Shown: positions 53,760 to 63,924, numbered from the stretch's first letter. The stretch is DNA of 64,000 bases from Sinanaerobacter sp. ZZT-01 (GCF_035621135.1 NZ_CP141728.1:2604001-2668000); one strand, 5' to 3'. The notes: generated by a model from the sequence alone, not told the origin. Made by a program: numbers and translations.

Positions 53760-54800
53760 ATGCAAGTAAGCGATTTTGAATATTATTTGCCGGAGAAACT
53801 AATTGCACAGCATCCCACAGACAAACGGGATGCTTCGCGGCTTTTGGTGCTTCATCGCAAGAATGATACAGTTGAAGATAAACATTTTTATGACGTGGTT
53901 GATTACCTAAATGCCGGAGATTGTCTGGTTATGAACAACTCGAAGGTGATTCCGGCCAGATTATTTGGCGTGAAGAAAAATACAGGGGCAAAGATCGAAT
54001 TTTTATTGATAAAAAGAAAAGCGGGAGATATATGGGAAACTCTGGTGAAACCAGGTAAAAAGCTGCATCCAGGTGATTCGGTTTTATTTCAAGGCGAACA
54101 CGGAGAAGAACTGGAAGCAGAGGTTTTAAGTTATGGAGAGGATGGAACTCGCATGGTACAGTTCCACTATTCCGGAGATTTTCTAGCTCTGTTAGATGAA
54201 ATCGGAACCATTCCGCTTCCACCTTACATTGATCGAAAAAGTGAAGCGGAAGATAAAGAGCGCTATCAGACGGTTTATTGTCAGGAAGAAGGTTCTGTTG
54301 CTGCACCAACAGCAGGACTGCACTTTACGAAGGAGCTTTTAGAGAAGGCAAGAAAAAAAGGGGTACAGATTGCTTATGTTACACTTCATGTTGGAATTGG
54401 CACATTTCGTCCTGTAAAATGTGATGTGGTAGAGGAACATCGAATGCATTTTGAAGAATATCACATTGATGAAGAAAATGCACGATTAATAAATGATACG
54501 AAGAAAAATGGAGGCAGGATTGTTTCTGTTGGGACAACTTCAACCAGAACTTTGGAGAGTGCGGCACAGGAGAATGGGCTTGTAAAAGCAGGGCATGGGA
54601 ATACCGATATCTTTATATATCCGGGTTATCAATTTCAAGTCATTGATTGCTTGATTACGAATTTTCACTTGCCGAAATCTACGCTCTTAATGCTGATTTC
54701 CGCACTTTATGATAAAGATAAGATGATGAAGATTTATGAGGATGCTGTAAAGAAAGAATATCGTTTTTTTAGCTATGGTGATGCGATGTTTATTGAATAA
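53760..54800 (+). CDS. queA: S-adenosylmethionine:tRNA ribosyltransferase-isomerase QueA
   Basis: 346-residue enzyme of queuosine synthesis that moves a ribosyl group from SAM to preQ1-tRNA, giving epoxyqueuosine. Motifs: [40 protein letters not shown] and [23 protein letters not shown] precedes ATG 53760. It is immediately upstream of tgt, the preceding pathway step. Confidence 0.96.
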   Translation: MQVSDFEYYLPEKLIAQHPTDKRDASRLLVLHRKNDTVEDKHFYDVVDYLNAGDCLVMNNSKVIPARLFGVKKNTGAKIEFLLIKRKAGDIWETLVKPGKKLHPGDSVLFQGEHGEELEAEVLSYGEDGTRMVQFHYSGDFLALLDEIGTIPLPPYIDRKSEAEDKERYQTVYCQEEGSVAAPTAGLHFTKELLEKARKKGVQIAYVTLHVGIGTFRPVKCDVVEEHRMHFEEYHIDEENARLINDTKKNGGRIVSVGTTSTRTLESAAQENGLVKAGHGNTDIFIYPGYQFQVIDCLITNFHLPKSTLLMLISALYDKDKMMKIYEDAVKKEYRFFSYGDAMFIE

Positions 54801-54931
54801 CAGTGACTTAAACTCATTTCTAAAAAGATGGAATGCAATTGAAAAGATTGTGAAAAATAGATTGTAAGCAGGGCGTTCTGAAGAAACAAATTCTAATAAA
54901 AAGCTGACTGTTAAATAGAAAGGGAAAATAA

Positions 54932-56056
<1,125 letters not shown>

Positions 56057-56215
56057 AGAAAAGGATTTAGAAAAGATTTATTACAATAAAGTAGATTGAA
56101 TTAGTGAAAATCTGAAACAACAAGGACGCTATTCAAAATAACACAATTTATGATAAGGTAAGGAATCTGTCAGAATACATTGTAACATATTTGAAAAAGG
56201 AAAGGGAGGATTGTC

Positions 56216-57139
56216 ATGCCAATATTAGTACCAAAAGGATTGCCTGCTTATAGAACATTAAGAGAAGAGAATGTATTTGTCATGTATGAGCATCGGGCAC
56301 AAAAGCAGGACATTCGTCCTCTGAGCATTGCAATTGTGAATTTGATGCCAACAAAGGAAATTACGGAGACTCAAATGATTCGTTTGCTTGCGAATACACC
56401 GCTTCAAGTGGATCTGAATTTACTGACAATGGGAAGTCACGAATCAAAAAATACGGATTCTAAACATCTGGAAAATTTCTATAAAACTTATGAAGGCATA
56501 AAAAATCGGCGTTTTGATGGAATGATTATCACGGGAGCACCGGTTGAAACTTTGCCATTTGAAAAGGTGGATTATTGGAAAGAGCTTTCTGAAATTATGG
56601 ATTATACAAAGGATAATGTATTTAGCACATTACATATCTGTTGGGGAGCACAGGCTGCGCTTTACCATCATTACGGCATTCCGAAGTATGAGCTGCCTGA
56701 AAAGCTTTTCGGTGTATTTGAGCATGTAGTGAAAGACAAAAAATCCGAATTGGTTCGAGGGTTTGATGAGATATTTTATGCGCCACATTCTAGACGTACA
56801 CAAGTTAAGAAAGAGGATATTCTTACTATACCGGAATTAAAGATTCTAGCGGAATCAAAAATTGCCGGACCGCATATTACTGCAACGAAAAATAAGCGAA
56901 TGATTTTTGTGCAGGGGCATGCGGAATATGATTGGGACACTTTAAAGTTGGAATATGAACGTGACGTTGCAAAAGGAGCGAATGTCAAGGTACCGCTGAA
57001 TTACTTTAAGGACGATAATCCGAAAAAGAAAGTAGTTGTGAAATGGAGCGGGCATGCCAATTTGTTTTTCGCAAATTGGTTGAATTATGTATATCAAGAG
57101 ACTCCTTATGATTTGAATGAATTGGATTCTATGAAATAA
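56216..57139 (+). CDS. metA: Homoserine O-acetyltransferase (MetA family)
   Basis: 307-residue enzyme that activates homoserine for methionine synthesis. Catalytic Cys142 (HICWGAQAA) and the H235-x-E237 pair (GHAEYDW) are present. Residue 111 is glutamate (GAPVETLPF), which in characterised MetA proteins selects acetyl-CoA rather than succinyl-CoA, so the product is predicted to be O-acetylhomoserine. GGGAGG precedes the start. No SAM riboswitch was visible in the 159 bases upstream. Confidence 0.93.
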   Translation: MPILVPKGLPAYRTLREENVFVMYEHRAQKQDIRPLSIAIVNLMPTKEITETQMIRLLANTPLQVDLNLLTMGSHESKNTDSKHLENFYKTYEGIKNRRFDGMIITGAPVETLPFEKVDYWKELSEIMDYTKDNVFSTLHICWGAQAALYHHYGIPKYELPEKLFGVFEHVVKDKKSELVRGFDEIFYAPHSRRTQVKKEDILTIPELKILAESKIAGPHITATKNKRMIFVQGHAEYDWDTLKLEYERDVAKGANVKVPLNYFKDDNPKKKVVVKWSGHANLFFANWLNYVYQETPYDLNELDSMK

Positions 57140-57213
57140 AGAAATTAGTTTCTTTTGAGGTGGAATTCCGTTCTTTCATGAAGAGAAGCGAGTCGGATAG
57201 AAGGAGTAAGAGA

Positions 57214-58383
57214 GTGGAGATATGTAGACACAATGCCGATTGCGGTGGTTGTATTTATCAAGAATTAGATTATCAAGATCAATTGAACTTAAAAGGTAAA
57301 GAGGTCATACGGCTTTTGGAAAACAAAAAAGTAATGCCACAGAAGTTCTTAGGTATTGAGGGAAGTCCCTTGCAGTATGCTTATCGAAATAAAATGGAGT
57401 ATACCTTTGGAGATGAGGTCAAGGATGGACCGATGACTTTAGGGATGCATAAGCGTGGACGCTTTATGTCTATCATTACAGTAGATGAATGCCAGCTGGT
57501 CGATCCGGATTTCAATATAGTCTTAAAGGCAAGTCTGGATTTTTGCAAAGAAAAGGAATATTCGTTCTATCATAAAAAATCACATAAAGGTTTGATGCGC
57601 AATCTGATTGTAAGAAAAGGTCAGCACACGAATGAGCTTTTAGTTAATATTGTGACGACTTCACAGTTTGCGTTTGATGATGAGGCATTTGTTGCCTGTT
57701 TACAAGCATTACCTTTGCAGAATCAACTGGTAGGGGTATTACATACCTATAACGATGGGATTGCTGATGCAGTAAAATGTGATCGCCTGGAAGTTTTATA
57801 TGGGCGAAATTATTATAATGAAAAAATTATGGGATTAAAGTTTAAAGTCAGTGCTTTTTCTTTTTTCCAGACGAATGTATTGGCAGTTGAAAAACTTTAT
57901 TCTGAAGCGATAGCAATGATTGATTCGATCGAAGGAAAAACAGTCTTTGATCTCTACTGCGGAACTGGAACAATCACACAAGCGTTGGCATTACGTGCGA
58001 AAGAAGCGATTGGTGTAGAACTTGTGGAAGAAGCAGTTGAAGCGGCGAGAGAAAATGCACAGGAAAACGGTCTTGAGAATTGCAGTTTTATTGCCGGAGA
58101 TGTTTTTAAGGTATTGGAGCAGTTAGAGCAAAAGCCAGATGTTATCGTTGTAGATCCTCCACGTGTTGGCATTCATCCCAAAGCCATGCAAAAGATTTTG
58201 AGCTATGGGGTAAAACAAATTGTCTATATCTCTTGTAATCCAAAAACTTTAGCTGAAAATCTGGATATGGCTAGGCTTGGCGGCTATGAGGCAAAGATAG
58301 GCAAAGTATTTGATAATTTTCCACACACGAAACATACAGAGGTAGTTTGTTTGTTGGAGCGTAGCAAAATCATTGAAAAATAA
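57214..58383 (+). CDS. 23S rRNA (uracil-5-)-methyltransferase, RlmCD type
   Basis: 389 residues from GTG 57214, chosen because AAGGAG lies 7 bases upstream and the protein then starts with the iron-sulfur cysteines (CRHNADCGGC). Longer in-frame starts at 57160 and 57178 lack good ribosome sites. SAM motifs: DLYCGTGTITQALA (about residue 250), DPPRVGIHPKAM, and YISCNPKTLAENL with the catalytic cysteine. It makes m5U in 23S rRNA (747 and/or 1939). The 3' end is duplicated further downstream. Confidence 0.9.
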   Translation: MEICRHNADCGGCIYQELDYQDQLNLKGKEVIRLLENKKVMPQKFLGIEGSPLQYAYRNKMEYTFGDEVKDGPMTLGMHKRGRFMSIITVDECQLVDPDFNIVLKASLDFCKEKEYSFYHKKSHKGLMRNLIVRKGQHTNELLVNIVTTSQFAFDDEAFVACLQALPLQNQLVGVLHTYNDGIADAVKCDRLEVLYGRNYYNEKIMGLKFKVSAFSFFQTNVLAVEKLYSEAIAMIDSIEGKTVFDLYCGTGTITQALALRAKEAIGVELVEEAVEAARENAQENGLENCSFIAGDVFKVLEQLEQKPDVIVVDPPRVGIHPKAMQKILSYGVKQIVYISCNPKTLAENLDMARLGGYEAKIGKVFDNFPHTKHTEVVCLLERSKIIEK

Positions 58384-58514
58384 GGGGTTTGTGGCGATTT
58401 TGACATATTCGGAATTTGGGAAACCCTTGAGGTGATAAAAAAGATGACAAAATATGGTTCTGATAATAAATAACGAAATATAACTGCAATATGTTGTGGG
58501 TTTTAAGAAAATGC

Positions 58515-58556
58515 GGGGCAAAAATCGAGTAGAAAATAGCGGTTTTGCCCCTTTAA
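58515..58556 (+). terminator. Intrinsic terminator after the RlmCD-type gene
   Basis: GGGGCAAAA pairs with TTTTGCCCC, then TTTAAAA. A diverged copy of this terminator occurs at 62516-62561. Bases 58384-58514 carry nothing recognisable. Confidence 0.8.
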
Positions 58557-58601
58557 AATAGGCAAAAATATTCTGCCTATTTGTTATTTCAAAAAATCAG
58601 T

Positions 58602-58660
58602 AAGGGAGGAATATAAAGATTTTATTGTTTGGCTCAAGATATGGGAGCTTGAATAATTAA
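58602..58660 (+). pseudogene. Possible flavodoxin-like 5' remnant
   Basis: AAGGGAGGA is followed by a frame reading KILLFGSRYGSLNN and then a stop, preceded by ATA where a start codon would be expected. KILLxxGSRYGS resembles flavodoxin N-termini. This is a short, tentative remnant. Nothing else was seen up to the minus-strand gene at 58688. Confidence 0.25.
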
Positions 58661-58687
58661 TGATGTCTAGTACTTTCAATTTCTAAA

Positions 58688-60142
58688 TTAGGACATCAAA
58701 TTTAATTCCTCTAGCATACACTGCTTAAGCAACAGTAAACTGCATTCTAGGTCTCTTAGCGGGAGATATGAATAGGAAATCCTAATTGAATTATTCGCAT
58801 GACTTGAATATATATCTCCTGGACAAAACAGAACTTTGTTTTTCAGACATCTCTGAAAAAGTTTAGAAACGGATATATTGGGGTTGATACTAAGCCAAAT
58901 GTACACACCACCTTTTGGGATACTCCAACTGCAGAGTCCATGGAAATTGCGATTGAGGATATCAAGTACAAAGTCGCGCCGCTCTCTGAGGCATCCTCTA
59001 ATGTGTTCTAGATGCTGTGAATAATAAGTACTCTCCACTAGAAAGTTCATTAGTCTTTGTGAAAGTGTATTTGTTCCCAAATCAATCTGAGTTTTGATGT
59101 CTGCAAGCCTATCGATAACGGGTTTCGTTCCTACTATCCAGCCAAGTCTGAATCCTGGAAACAAAACCTTTGAGCAGCTTCCAACAAGTAGAATAAGCTC
59201 ATTCGTATCATAAAACTTAAGTGGAATTGGTTTGCGCTCTGTAAAATACAATTCACGATAGGTATCATCCTCTATCACTGGAAGTTTTCTGTTTTGGCAA
59301 AATTGATAGAGCCTTTTCTTTCTTTCCTCACTCATCAATATTCCAGTTGGGTTGTTGAAATTTGGAATGCTGTATAAAATAGAGGCATTCGTCTGTGAGT
59401 GAGTTTTTTCAAGATTAGCTATACTAATACCATTCTCATCGGCTGGAATTCCAAACAACCTCATACCAGCAGATTGAAAAACATTAACACTATAAATATA
59501 AGATTGGGCCTCGGTCAAAATCGCCGAGCCTCTAAATAAGATGCCAGCCGAGATAAGGTATAATGCTTGCAATGCACCTGATACTATTAGAATTTGATCA
59601 GGGTTTACCTTTACGCCAAGATCGGCATAATAGCTGCACAAGTTCTCTCGTAACAAAAAATTGCCATTTGGGTGATCGTATCCGAGAGAATCGGGATCTA
59701 GCGCATTATACATTCGCATTTCCTTCAGCATTTCTGGTATGAACAATTCTTTTGATAGCTCTGGACGAGTCAAGGCGTAGATATCGGTACGATGTTCGTT
59801 ATTATTAATCAGTTGAACGGTACTTTTATTTGGATAGTGACTTCCTGCATGGATATAGGAAGTCCAGTTCGGTGGTGGTGGCGCGTTAAGAGAAGAAGCA
59901 TTATTCTTGACAATTGTGCCTCCTTTGCCATTACTTTTTATAAGATCGTCCGCAGCAAGTAATTCGGTAGCCGTAACTACTGTACTTCTATTAACGCCAA
60001 ATTGGATAGCGAGCTCTTTTTGAGTCGGTAACTTTGTTCCAATGGGTAAGGTCCCAGAAAAGATACAGCTCTTTATATAACTATAAATTTGTAAATAGCA
60101 GGGAGTGCTACTTTCAAAATTAAGACTCCATTCTTCAAACAT
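58688..60142 (-). CDS. MocR-type transcription regulator (GntR winged helix + aminotransferase fold)
   Basis: 484 residues. Residues about 10-78 form a GntR winged helix (KLPTQKELAIQFGVNRSTVV). Residues about 115-484 are a fold-type I aminotransferase domain with PLP lysine K325 (GSCSKVLFPGFRLGW). MocR regulators bind PLP plus a small amino compound and usually control a neighbouring operon. It is divergent from the dehydratase/cyclodeaminase pair across 156 bases, as EnuR is next to the ectoine utilisation genes, so it probably controls that pair. It lacks amino-transfer partners of its own. Confidence 0.9.
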   Translation of the reverse strand: MFEEWSLNFESSTPCYLQIYSYIKSCIFSGTLPIGTKLPTQKELAIQFGVNRSTVVTATELLAADDLIKSNGKGGTIVKNNASSLNAPPPPNWTSYIHAGSHYPNKSTVQLINNNEHRTDIYALTRPELSKELFIPEMLKEMRMYNALDPDSLGYDHPNGNFLLRENLCSYYADLGVKVNPDQILIVSGALQALYLISAGILFRGSAILTEAQSYIYSVNVFQSAGMRLFGIPADENGISIANLEKTHSQTNASILYSIPNFNNPTGILMSEERKKRLYQFCQNRKLPVIEDDTYRELYFTERKPIPLKFYDTNELILLVGSCSKVLFPGFRLGWIVGTKPVIDRLADIKTQIDLGTNTLSQRLMNFLVESTYYSQHLEHIRGCLRERRDFVLDILNRNFHGLCSWSIPKGGVYIWLSINPNISVSKLFQRCLKNKVLFCPGDIYSSHANNSIRISYSYLPLRDLECSLLLLKQCMLEELNLMS

Positions 60143-60225
60143 GGTATACTCCTTATATTTACGGTTGGGTAGTTAAAAAAAATAGTGATGTGGACGAACG
60201 TGTTTATTTTAATTAGTATATAGCT

Positions 60226-60275
60226 ATAATTATAACAGTTGGTCATAATTATGCAATTTATTGTTGGTAATTATA
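60226..60275. promoter_or_regulatory. Candidate MocR operator repeats
   Basis: Three similar A/T-rich boxes, ATAATTATA (60226), ATAATTATG (60245) and GTAATTATA (60267), lie between the regulator and the enzyme pair. TATAAT at 60225-60230 may also be the -10 of the pair. Confidence 0.35.
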
Positions 60276-60298
60276 CCTGTAGTTTAAGGAGGAAAAAA

Positions 60299-61267
60299 AT
60301 GTTTATACAATTTACAGACATACTTGGTGCAAAAAAGAGAATTGATTCGTTTATCAGGAAAACGCCATTTGAATATTCACCTAAATTATCAGAATCACTT
60401 AATGCGGAGATCTATTTAAAACTTGAGTCGTGTCAAACCACAGGATCATTCAAACTGCGTGGCGCTGCGAACAAAATATTACAATTGACACAAGAAGAAA
60501 AATCAGCAGGGATTATCACTGCTTCGGCGGGTAACCATGCTCAAGGCGTGGCATATATCGCAAGAGCACTCAATGTCGATACTGTAATTGTCATTCCAGA
60601 GAGTGCACCAGAGACTAAAATTGAAAACACAAAACGATATGGAGTTACTGTGGTAGTCAAGGGAAAGGATTATGATGATAGTGAACGAATAGCTCATGAA
60701 ATGGAGAAGCAAACTGGCAGAACTTACATCCCTGCTTATGATGATCCGATGATAATGGCCGGTCAAGGCACTGTTGGATTAGAAATGCTCCAAGAGGAAA
60801 GTGATCTTGATATGGTAATAGTTCCTGTCGGCGGTGGGGGACTTATGACGGGTGTTGCAACAGCAGTTAAGGGCATAAATCCAAATGTTAAAGTAATTGG
60901 TGTTCAACCTCAAGTATCGAAGCCGTGGTTTGAAGCTTTTTATCAAAAAAAATATATTAAAGAAGTGTTTGGTGATTCTTGGGCGGATGGGCTTACAGGT
61001 GATATCAGTGCTAGCATGATTAATGATTTTAATGCTGTTGTTGATGACATGGTGCTTATTGACGAAGAGTCGATACAGCAGGCAATATTTTATATGATTG
61101 ACAAGCATCACCTTATCGTAGAAGGTTCTGGAGTTGCTGGCATAGCAGCTTTAATATCTGAGAAGATCGAAGTTAAGGATAAGAAAGTCGGAATAGTTGT
61201 AACCGGAAGTAATCTTGACACAAAACGTGTCAAGACCATTGTTGATAAATATGTGAAGGAGGACTAA
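60299..61267 (+). CDS. PLP-dependent threonine/serine-type dehydratase (EutB/BhcB-like)
   Basis: 322 residues from ATG 60299 with AAGGAGG 6 bases before it. Fold-type II PLP enzyme: lysine K52 in TTGSFKLRGA, phosphate loop PVGGGGLMTG (residues 177-185), SAGNHAQGVA near residue 77, and a C-terminal TGSNLD. It lacks the ACT-like regulatory tail of IlvA. Its stop overlaps the next gene (TAATG). Family possibilities are threonine ammonia-lyase, EutB or beta-hydroxyaspartate dehydratase (BhcB). The pairing with a cyclodeaminase-like enzyme favours the last two. Confidence 0.85.
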   Translation: MFIQFTDILGAKKRIDSFIRKTPFEYSPKLSESLNAEIYLKLESCQTTGSFKLRGAANKILQLTQEEKSAGIITASAGNHAQGVAYIARALNVDTVIVIPESAPETKIENTKRYGVTVVVKGKDYDDSERIAHEMEKQTGRTYIPAYDDPMIMAGQGTVGLEMLQEESDLDMVIVPVGGGGLMTGVATAVKGINPNVKVIGVQPQVSKPWFEAFYQKKYIKEVFGDSWADGLTGDISASMINDFNAVVDDMVLIDEESIQQAIFYMIDKHHLIVEGSGVAGIAALISEKIEVKDKKVGIVVTGSNLDTKRVKTIVDKYVKED

Positions 61268-62262
61268 TGATGAACACACTTCTATTGAATCTGAATGAGG
61301 TGCAATCACTACTTACAATTGAAGATACTGTTGAAGCAGTTAAAGCTGGATACATGGCGTTTAATAGGGGAGTAGTGCAAATGCCACCTGTTGTATCGTT
61401 AATGGCTCATAAGTTTAATGGAGAAATGGACTTCAAGATGGGGTATTCAGAGCAAGAAGATATAATTGGAATAAAGATGGCGGGGGGATATTGGGACAAT
61501 CCAAAAAAATACAATCTCCCATCGGGTTTAGCAATGATATGTTTGTTTGATGCTGCAAACGGTGTCCCGATATGTATACTGGATGGGACATTGATAACTG
61601 GATATAGGACAGCCGCTGCAGGAACAATCGGCGCTCTTTGTCTGGCAAGAAAGGATGCTGAAAATATTGCTATGATCGGCACGGGGATGCAAGCGCGATT
61701 ACAGGTTATGGCTCTATCAAAATATTTCAACATTAAAAATGTTAGAGTATACGGGATTGAGGGTCAAGAAAAATATGTCGAGGAGATGCAAAGTCAACAT
61801 CCTGACATCCATTTCAGTGCCACATCTGCTCAGGAGGCCGTTGAGAATGCTGAAATTGTTATTACTGCGACAGCCAGTCACAATGCACTTGTATACGATC
61901 AATGGGTAAAGCCGGGGACACATATCAATGCGATAGGATGCGATATGGAGGGTAAGCAAGAACTTGATCCTAGTATTTTCATGAGGGCAAAAATTGTCAA
62001 CGATAGTAGAATGGAATGCAAAAAAAGAGGTGATACTCAGCATCCATTCAAGGCAGGTCATATTACTGACGATAACATACATGCTGAGATAGGTGAAATA
62101 CTGCTTGGCCAAAAGTGTGGTAGAGAAAATGAGAACGAGATTACCATTTTTGATGCTACCGGCTTATCAGTGCAGGATATTAATACGTCACTATTTGTAT
62201 ACCGAAAAGCTATCAAAAATAACGTTGGAAAGAATATTGAGGTTTTTGATGTAAATATCTAA
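61267..62262 (+). CDS. Ornithine cyclodeaminase family protein (EutC/BhcD-like)
   Basis: 331 residues. A Rossmann motif GTGMQA (138-143) binds NAD(P). K70 and D226 match the catalytic pair of the family, and DNPKKYNLPSGLAMI plus ITGYRTAAAGTIG are typical. Members include ornithine cyclodeaminase, alanine dehydrogenase and the imine-reducing BhcD/EutC. GGAGGA precedes ATG 61267, which overlaps the dehydratase stop by one base. Together the pair could turn a hydroxy amino acid into an enamine/imine and reduce it. Confidence 0.85.
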   Translation: MMNTLLLNLNEVQSLLTIEDTVEAVKAGYMAFNRGVVQMPPVVSLMAHKFNGEMDFKMGYSEQEDIIGIKMAGGYWDNPKKYNLPSGLAMICLFDAANGVPICILDGTLITGYRTAAAGTIGALCLARKDAENIAMIGTGMQARLQVMALSKYFNIKNVRVYGIEGQEKYVEEMQSQHPDIHFSATSAQEAVENAEIVITATASHNALVYDQWVKPGTHINAIGCDMEGKQELDPSIFMRAKIVNDSRMECKKRGDTQHPFKAGHITDDNIHAEIGEILLGQKCGRENENEITIFDATGLSVQDINTSLFVYRKAIKNNVGKNIEVFDVNI

Positions 62263-62367
62263 TATCATTTTGACATACATCTGTGTTTTTACTTTACATC
62301 CCCATCTTCGTTTTTTGTGTCAGCCTGCGTAGATACGAATCAGTTTTAAGAAGTATATAAAAAGTAA

Positions 62368-62472
62368 ATTGTCGAGAAAAATCCTTCCGCCAAGAAATCA
62401 GTGGATTCTGACGTCATCATTATTGTCTATTCAAGGCATACGGAATGTGTTTGTTTGTTGGAGAAGAGATAA
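62368..62472 (+). pseudogene. Diverged 3' remnant of an rlmCD-like gene
   Basis: An open stretch ends SRHTECVCLLEKR and stop, matching HTEVVCLLER at the end of the RlmCD-type gene. GTTTGTTTGTTGGAG is shared exactly (58345-58359 and 62449-62463). The N-terminal part reads DVIIIVYS and does not match. It has no start codon of its own. The rest of 62263-62515 shows no gene. Confidence 0.55.
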
Positions 62473-62515
62473 TTAAATAGATGAAATCAAAGACTATGTG
62501 ATTTGAAAGTGAATT

Positions 62516-62561
62516 TAGGGCAAAAACTGGACAGAAAAAGGACGGTTGCTGCCCTTTTTAA
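62516..62561 (+). terminator. Diverged copy of the rlmCD terminator
   Basis: AGGGCAAAAAC pairs imperfectly with GTTGCTGCCCT, followed by TTTTTAAA. It aligns with 58515-58556 over most of its length. Bases 62562-62859 hold no gene. Confidence 0.6.
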
Positions 62562-62859
62562 ATAGAGTGAATATGTGAATTACACATTCCTACGGAAAGT
62601 TAAATTAACTTAAATGGTCTTATTCTTTGTGGTATACTGCATAAAGGAACGAGTAATTGAAAGTTATATTTTGAAAATATCGGGAAATTTTAGTCTATTA
62701 ATATTTTTAGAGGAGATTAATCAATTGTTGCTCTGTAGAAGGGGCTAATGCAAATAAAAATAACGTTTTCAATCAAAACATTTGTTGGAATGATATATGC
62801 TATATAAATTGTTATGGAACGAAAGCTCTAAAGAATTAAAAGATTGAGAGGAAAAGGAT

Positions 62860-63693
62860 ATGGTAAAAAATCATATGAATTTATTTTTCCCACAATGGCA
62901 GGGAGCAGGAAGAAACAAAATCCTTTTAACGGGAGCGCAAGAAATAAAAGAAAAGTATCTTGAGAACTACCATTTATCTGAGATTGAGGTGGATGATGAA
63001 GAGATTGATGAGATAGTTAATGACATTTTAGGCTATTCAAAAATTCTTACGCAACTAAAAAATGCCAGCTTAATGGTTTCAGCGGAAGAGCCGGAAAGTA
63101 TCTTTACCATTGGTGGAGGTTGTGATGTAGAAATAGTTCCGGTGTCATATTTGAATAAAAAATTTAAAGGGGATATGACTGTTTTATGGATTGATGCTCA
63201 TGGTGATTTAAATACCCCTGAATCATCTCCTAGTAAAAATTTTCATGGCATGCCTTTAAGGACACTATTGGGGGATGGAGACTCGAAGATAGCGGAGATA
63301 TTATTTTCACAATTATTGCCTTCACAAATTGTCCTAATTGGGCAAAGAAGTTTGGATGAACCTGAACGTAAATATATAGAAGAGCGTAAAATTAATCAAA
63401 TGAGCATAGAAGAGATAGTTAACAATATTGAACATGTTATCAGTATAATTAAAACAAAAAATTCAAACAACATCTACATACACATTGATTTGGATGTTTT
63501 AGATATGAATGAATTCCCATATGTTATGGTGCCGGAGCCAAATGGGTTAGAATCACAATTGCTCTTTGAGTTATTAACGCAGCTAAAAGAAAATTTCAAT
63601 ATTGTGGGCTTGAGTTTATTGGAATATATTCCATCAGATGAGAAGAATATAAAAATATTATCGGATATCATACAACTAGGCTTGAACCTATAA
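62860..63693 (+). CDS. Ureohydrolase (arginase/agmatinase superfamily), atypical
   Basis: 277 residues. Metal motifs: GGGC (85-88) where most family members have GGDH, D112-A-H114-G-D116, and D210-L-D212. HGMPLRTLLG (129-138) follows. The first ligand histidine is thus a cysteine, and the preceding aspartate a glycine; a GGxC variant exists in some Firmicute branches. The probable substrate is a guanidino compound, but the exact one is unknown. It has its own GAGGAAAAGG ribosome site and lies 597 bases after the dehydratase/cyclodeaminase pair. An arginine-to-ornithine role would link it to a cyclodeaminase. Confidence 0.8.
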   Translation: MVKNHMNLFFPQWQGAGRNKILLTGAQEIKEKYLENYHLSEIEVDDEEIDEIVNDILGYSKILTQLKNASLMVSAEEPESIFTIGGGCDVEIVPVSYLNKKFKGDMTVLWIDAHGDLNTPESSPSKNFHGMPLRTLLGDGDSKIAEILFSQLLPSQIVLIGQRSLDEPERKYIEERKINQMSIEEIVNNIEHVISIIKTKNSNNIYIHIDLDVLDMNEFPYVMVPEPNGLESQLLFELLTQLKENFNIVGLSLLEYIPSDEKNIKILSDIIQLGLNL

Positions 63694-63698
63694 AATAG

Positions 63699-63794
63699 TT
63701 AAAACTATTCCATAAGGCACAACTAGATTCGTATGACATCGTTATTGCAGCATCACGGCATACGGAAGCAATCGTGAAGCTGGGAAAATGCTAA
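63699..63794 (+). pseudogene. Short coding remnant related to the 62.4-kb fragment
   Basis: An open stretch reads LDSYDIVIAASRHTEAIVKL then GKC and stop, without a start codon. SRHTE and the DNA GGCATACGGAA (11 bases) are shared with the fragment at 62368-62472. The origin is unknown. Confidence 0.35.
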
Positions 63795-63845
63795 AACCTA
63801 ATTTCAAAAATAATACAAAAGTAAGTCAATGCAAATACATCTAAG

Positions 63846-63894
63846 CTTAATTCAAGTTAAACAATTCTTGATACAATTTTTAACTTGAGTTAAG
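63846..63894. repeat. Inverted repeat before the GyrI-like gene
   Basis: Arms CTTAATTCAAGTTAAA and TTTAACTTGAGTTAAG (16 bases, one mismatch) flank a 17-base centre. Each arm is itself nearly palindromic (TTAACT-TG-AGTTAA). The spacing and the TCAAGTTAA half-sites resemble MerR/SoxR-type operators. It is probably an operator rather than a terminator, since no T-run follows. Confidence 0.6.
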
Positions 63895-63924
63895 TTTATA
63901 GAAAAAGAGATAGAGGTTAAATAT

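Noticed and set aside
57160-57213. Upstream GTG/ATG starts for the RlmCD-type gene
   Set aside because: They add a basic stretch without family match; GTG 57214 has AAGGAG at good spacing.
60239-60298. 20-residue N-terminal extension of the dehydratase
   Set aside because: ATG 60299 has AAGGAGG six bases upstream and matches the family N-terminus; the extension lies in the operator-like region.
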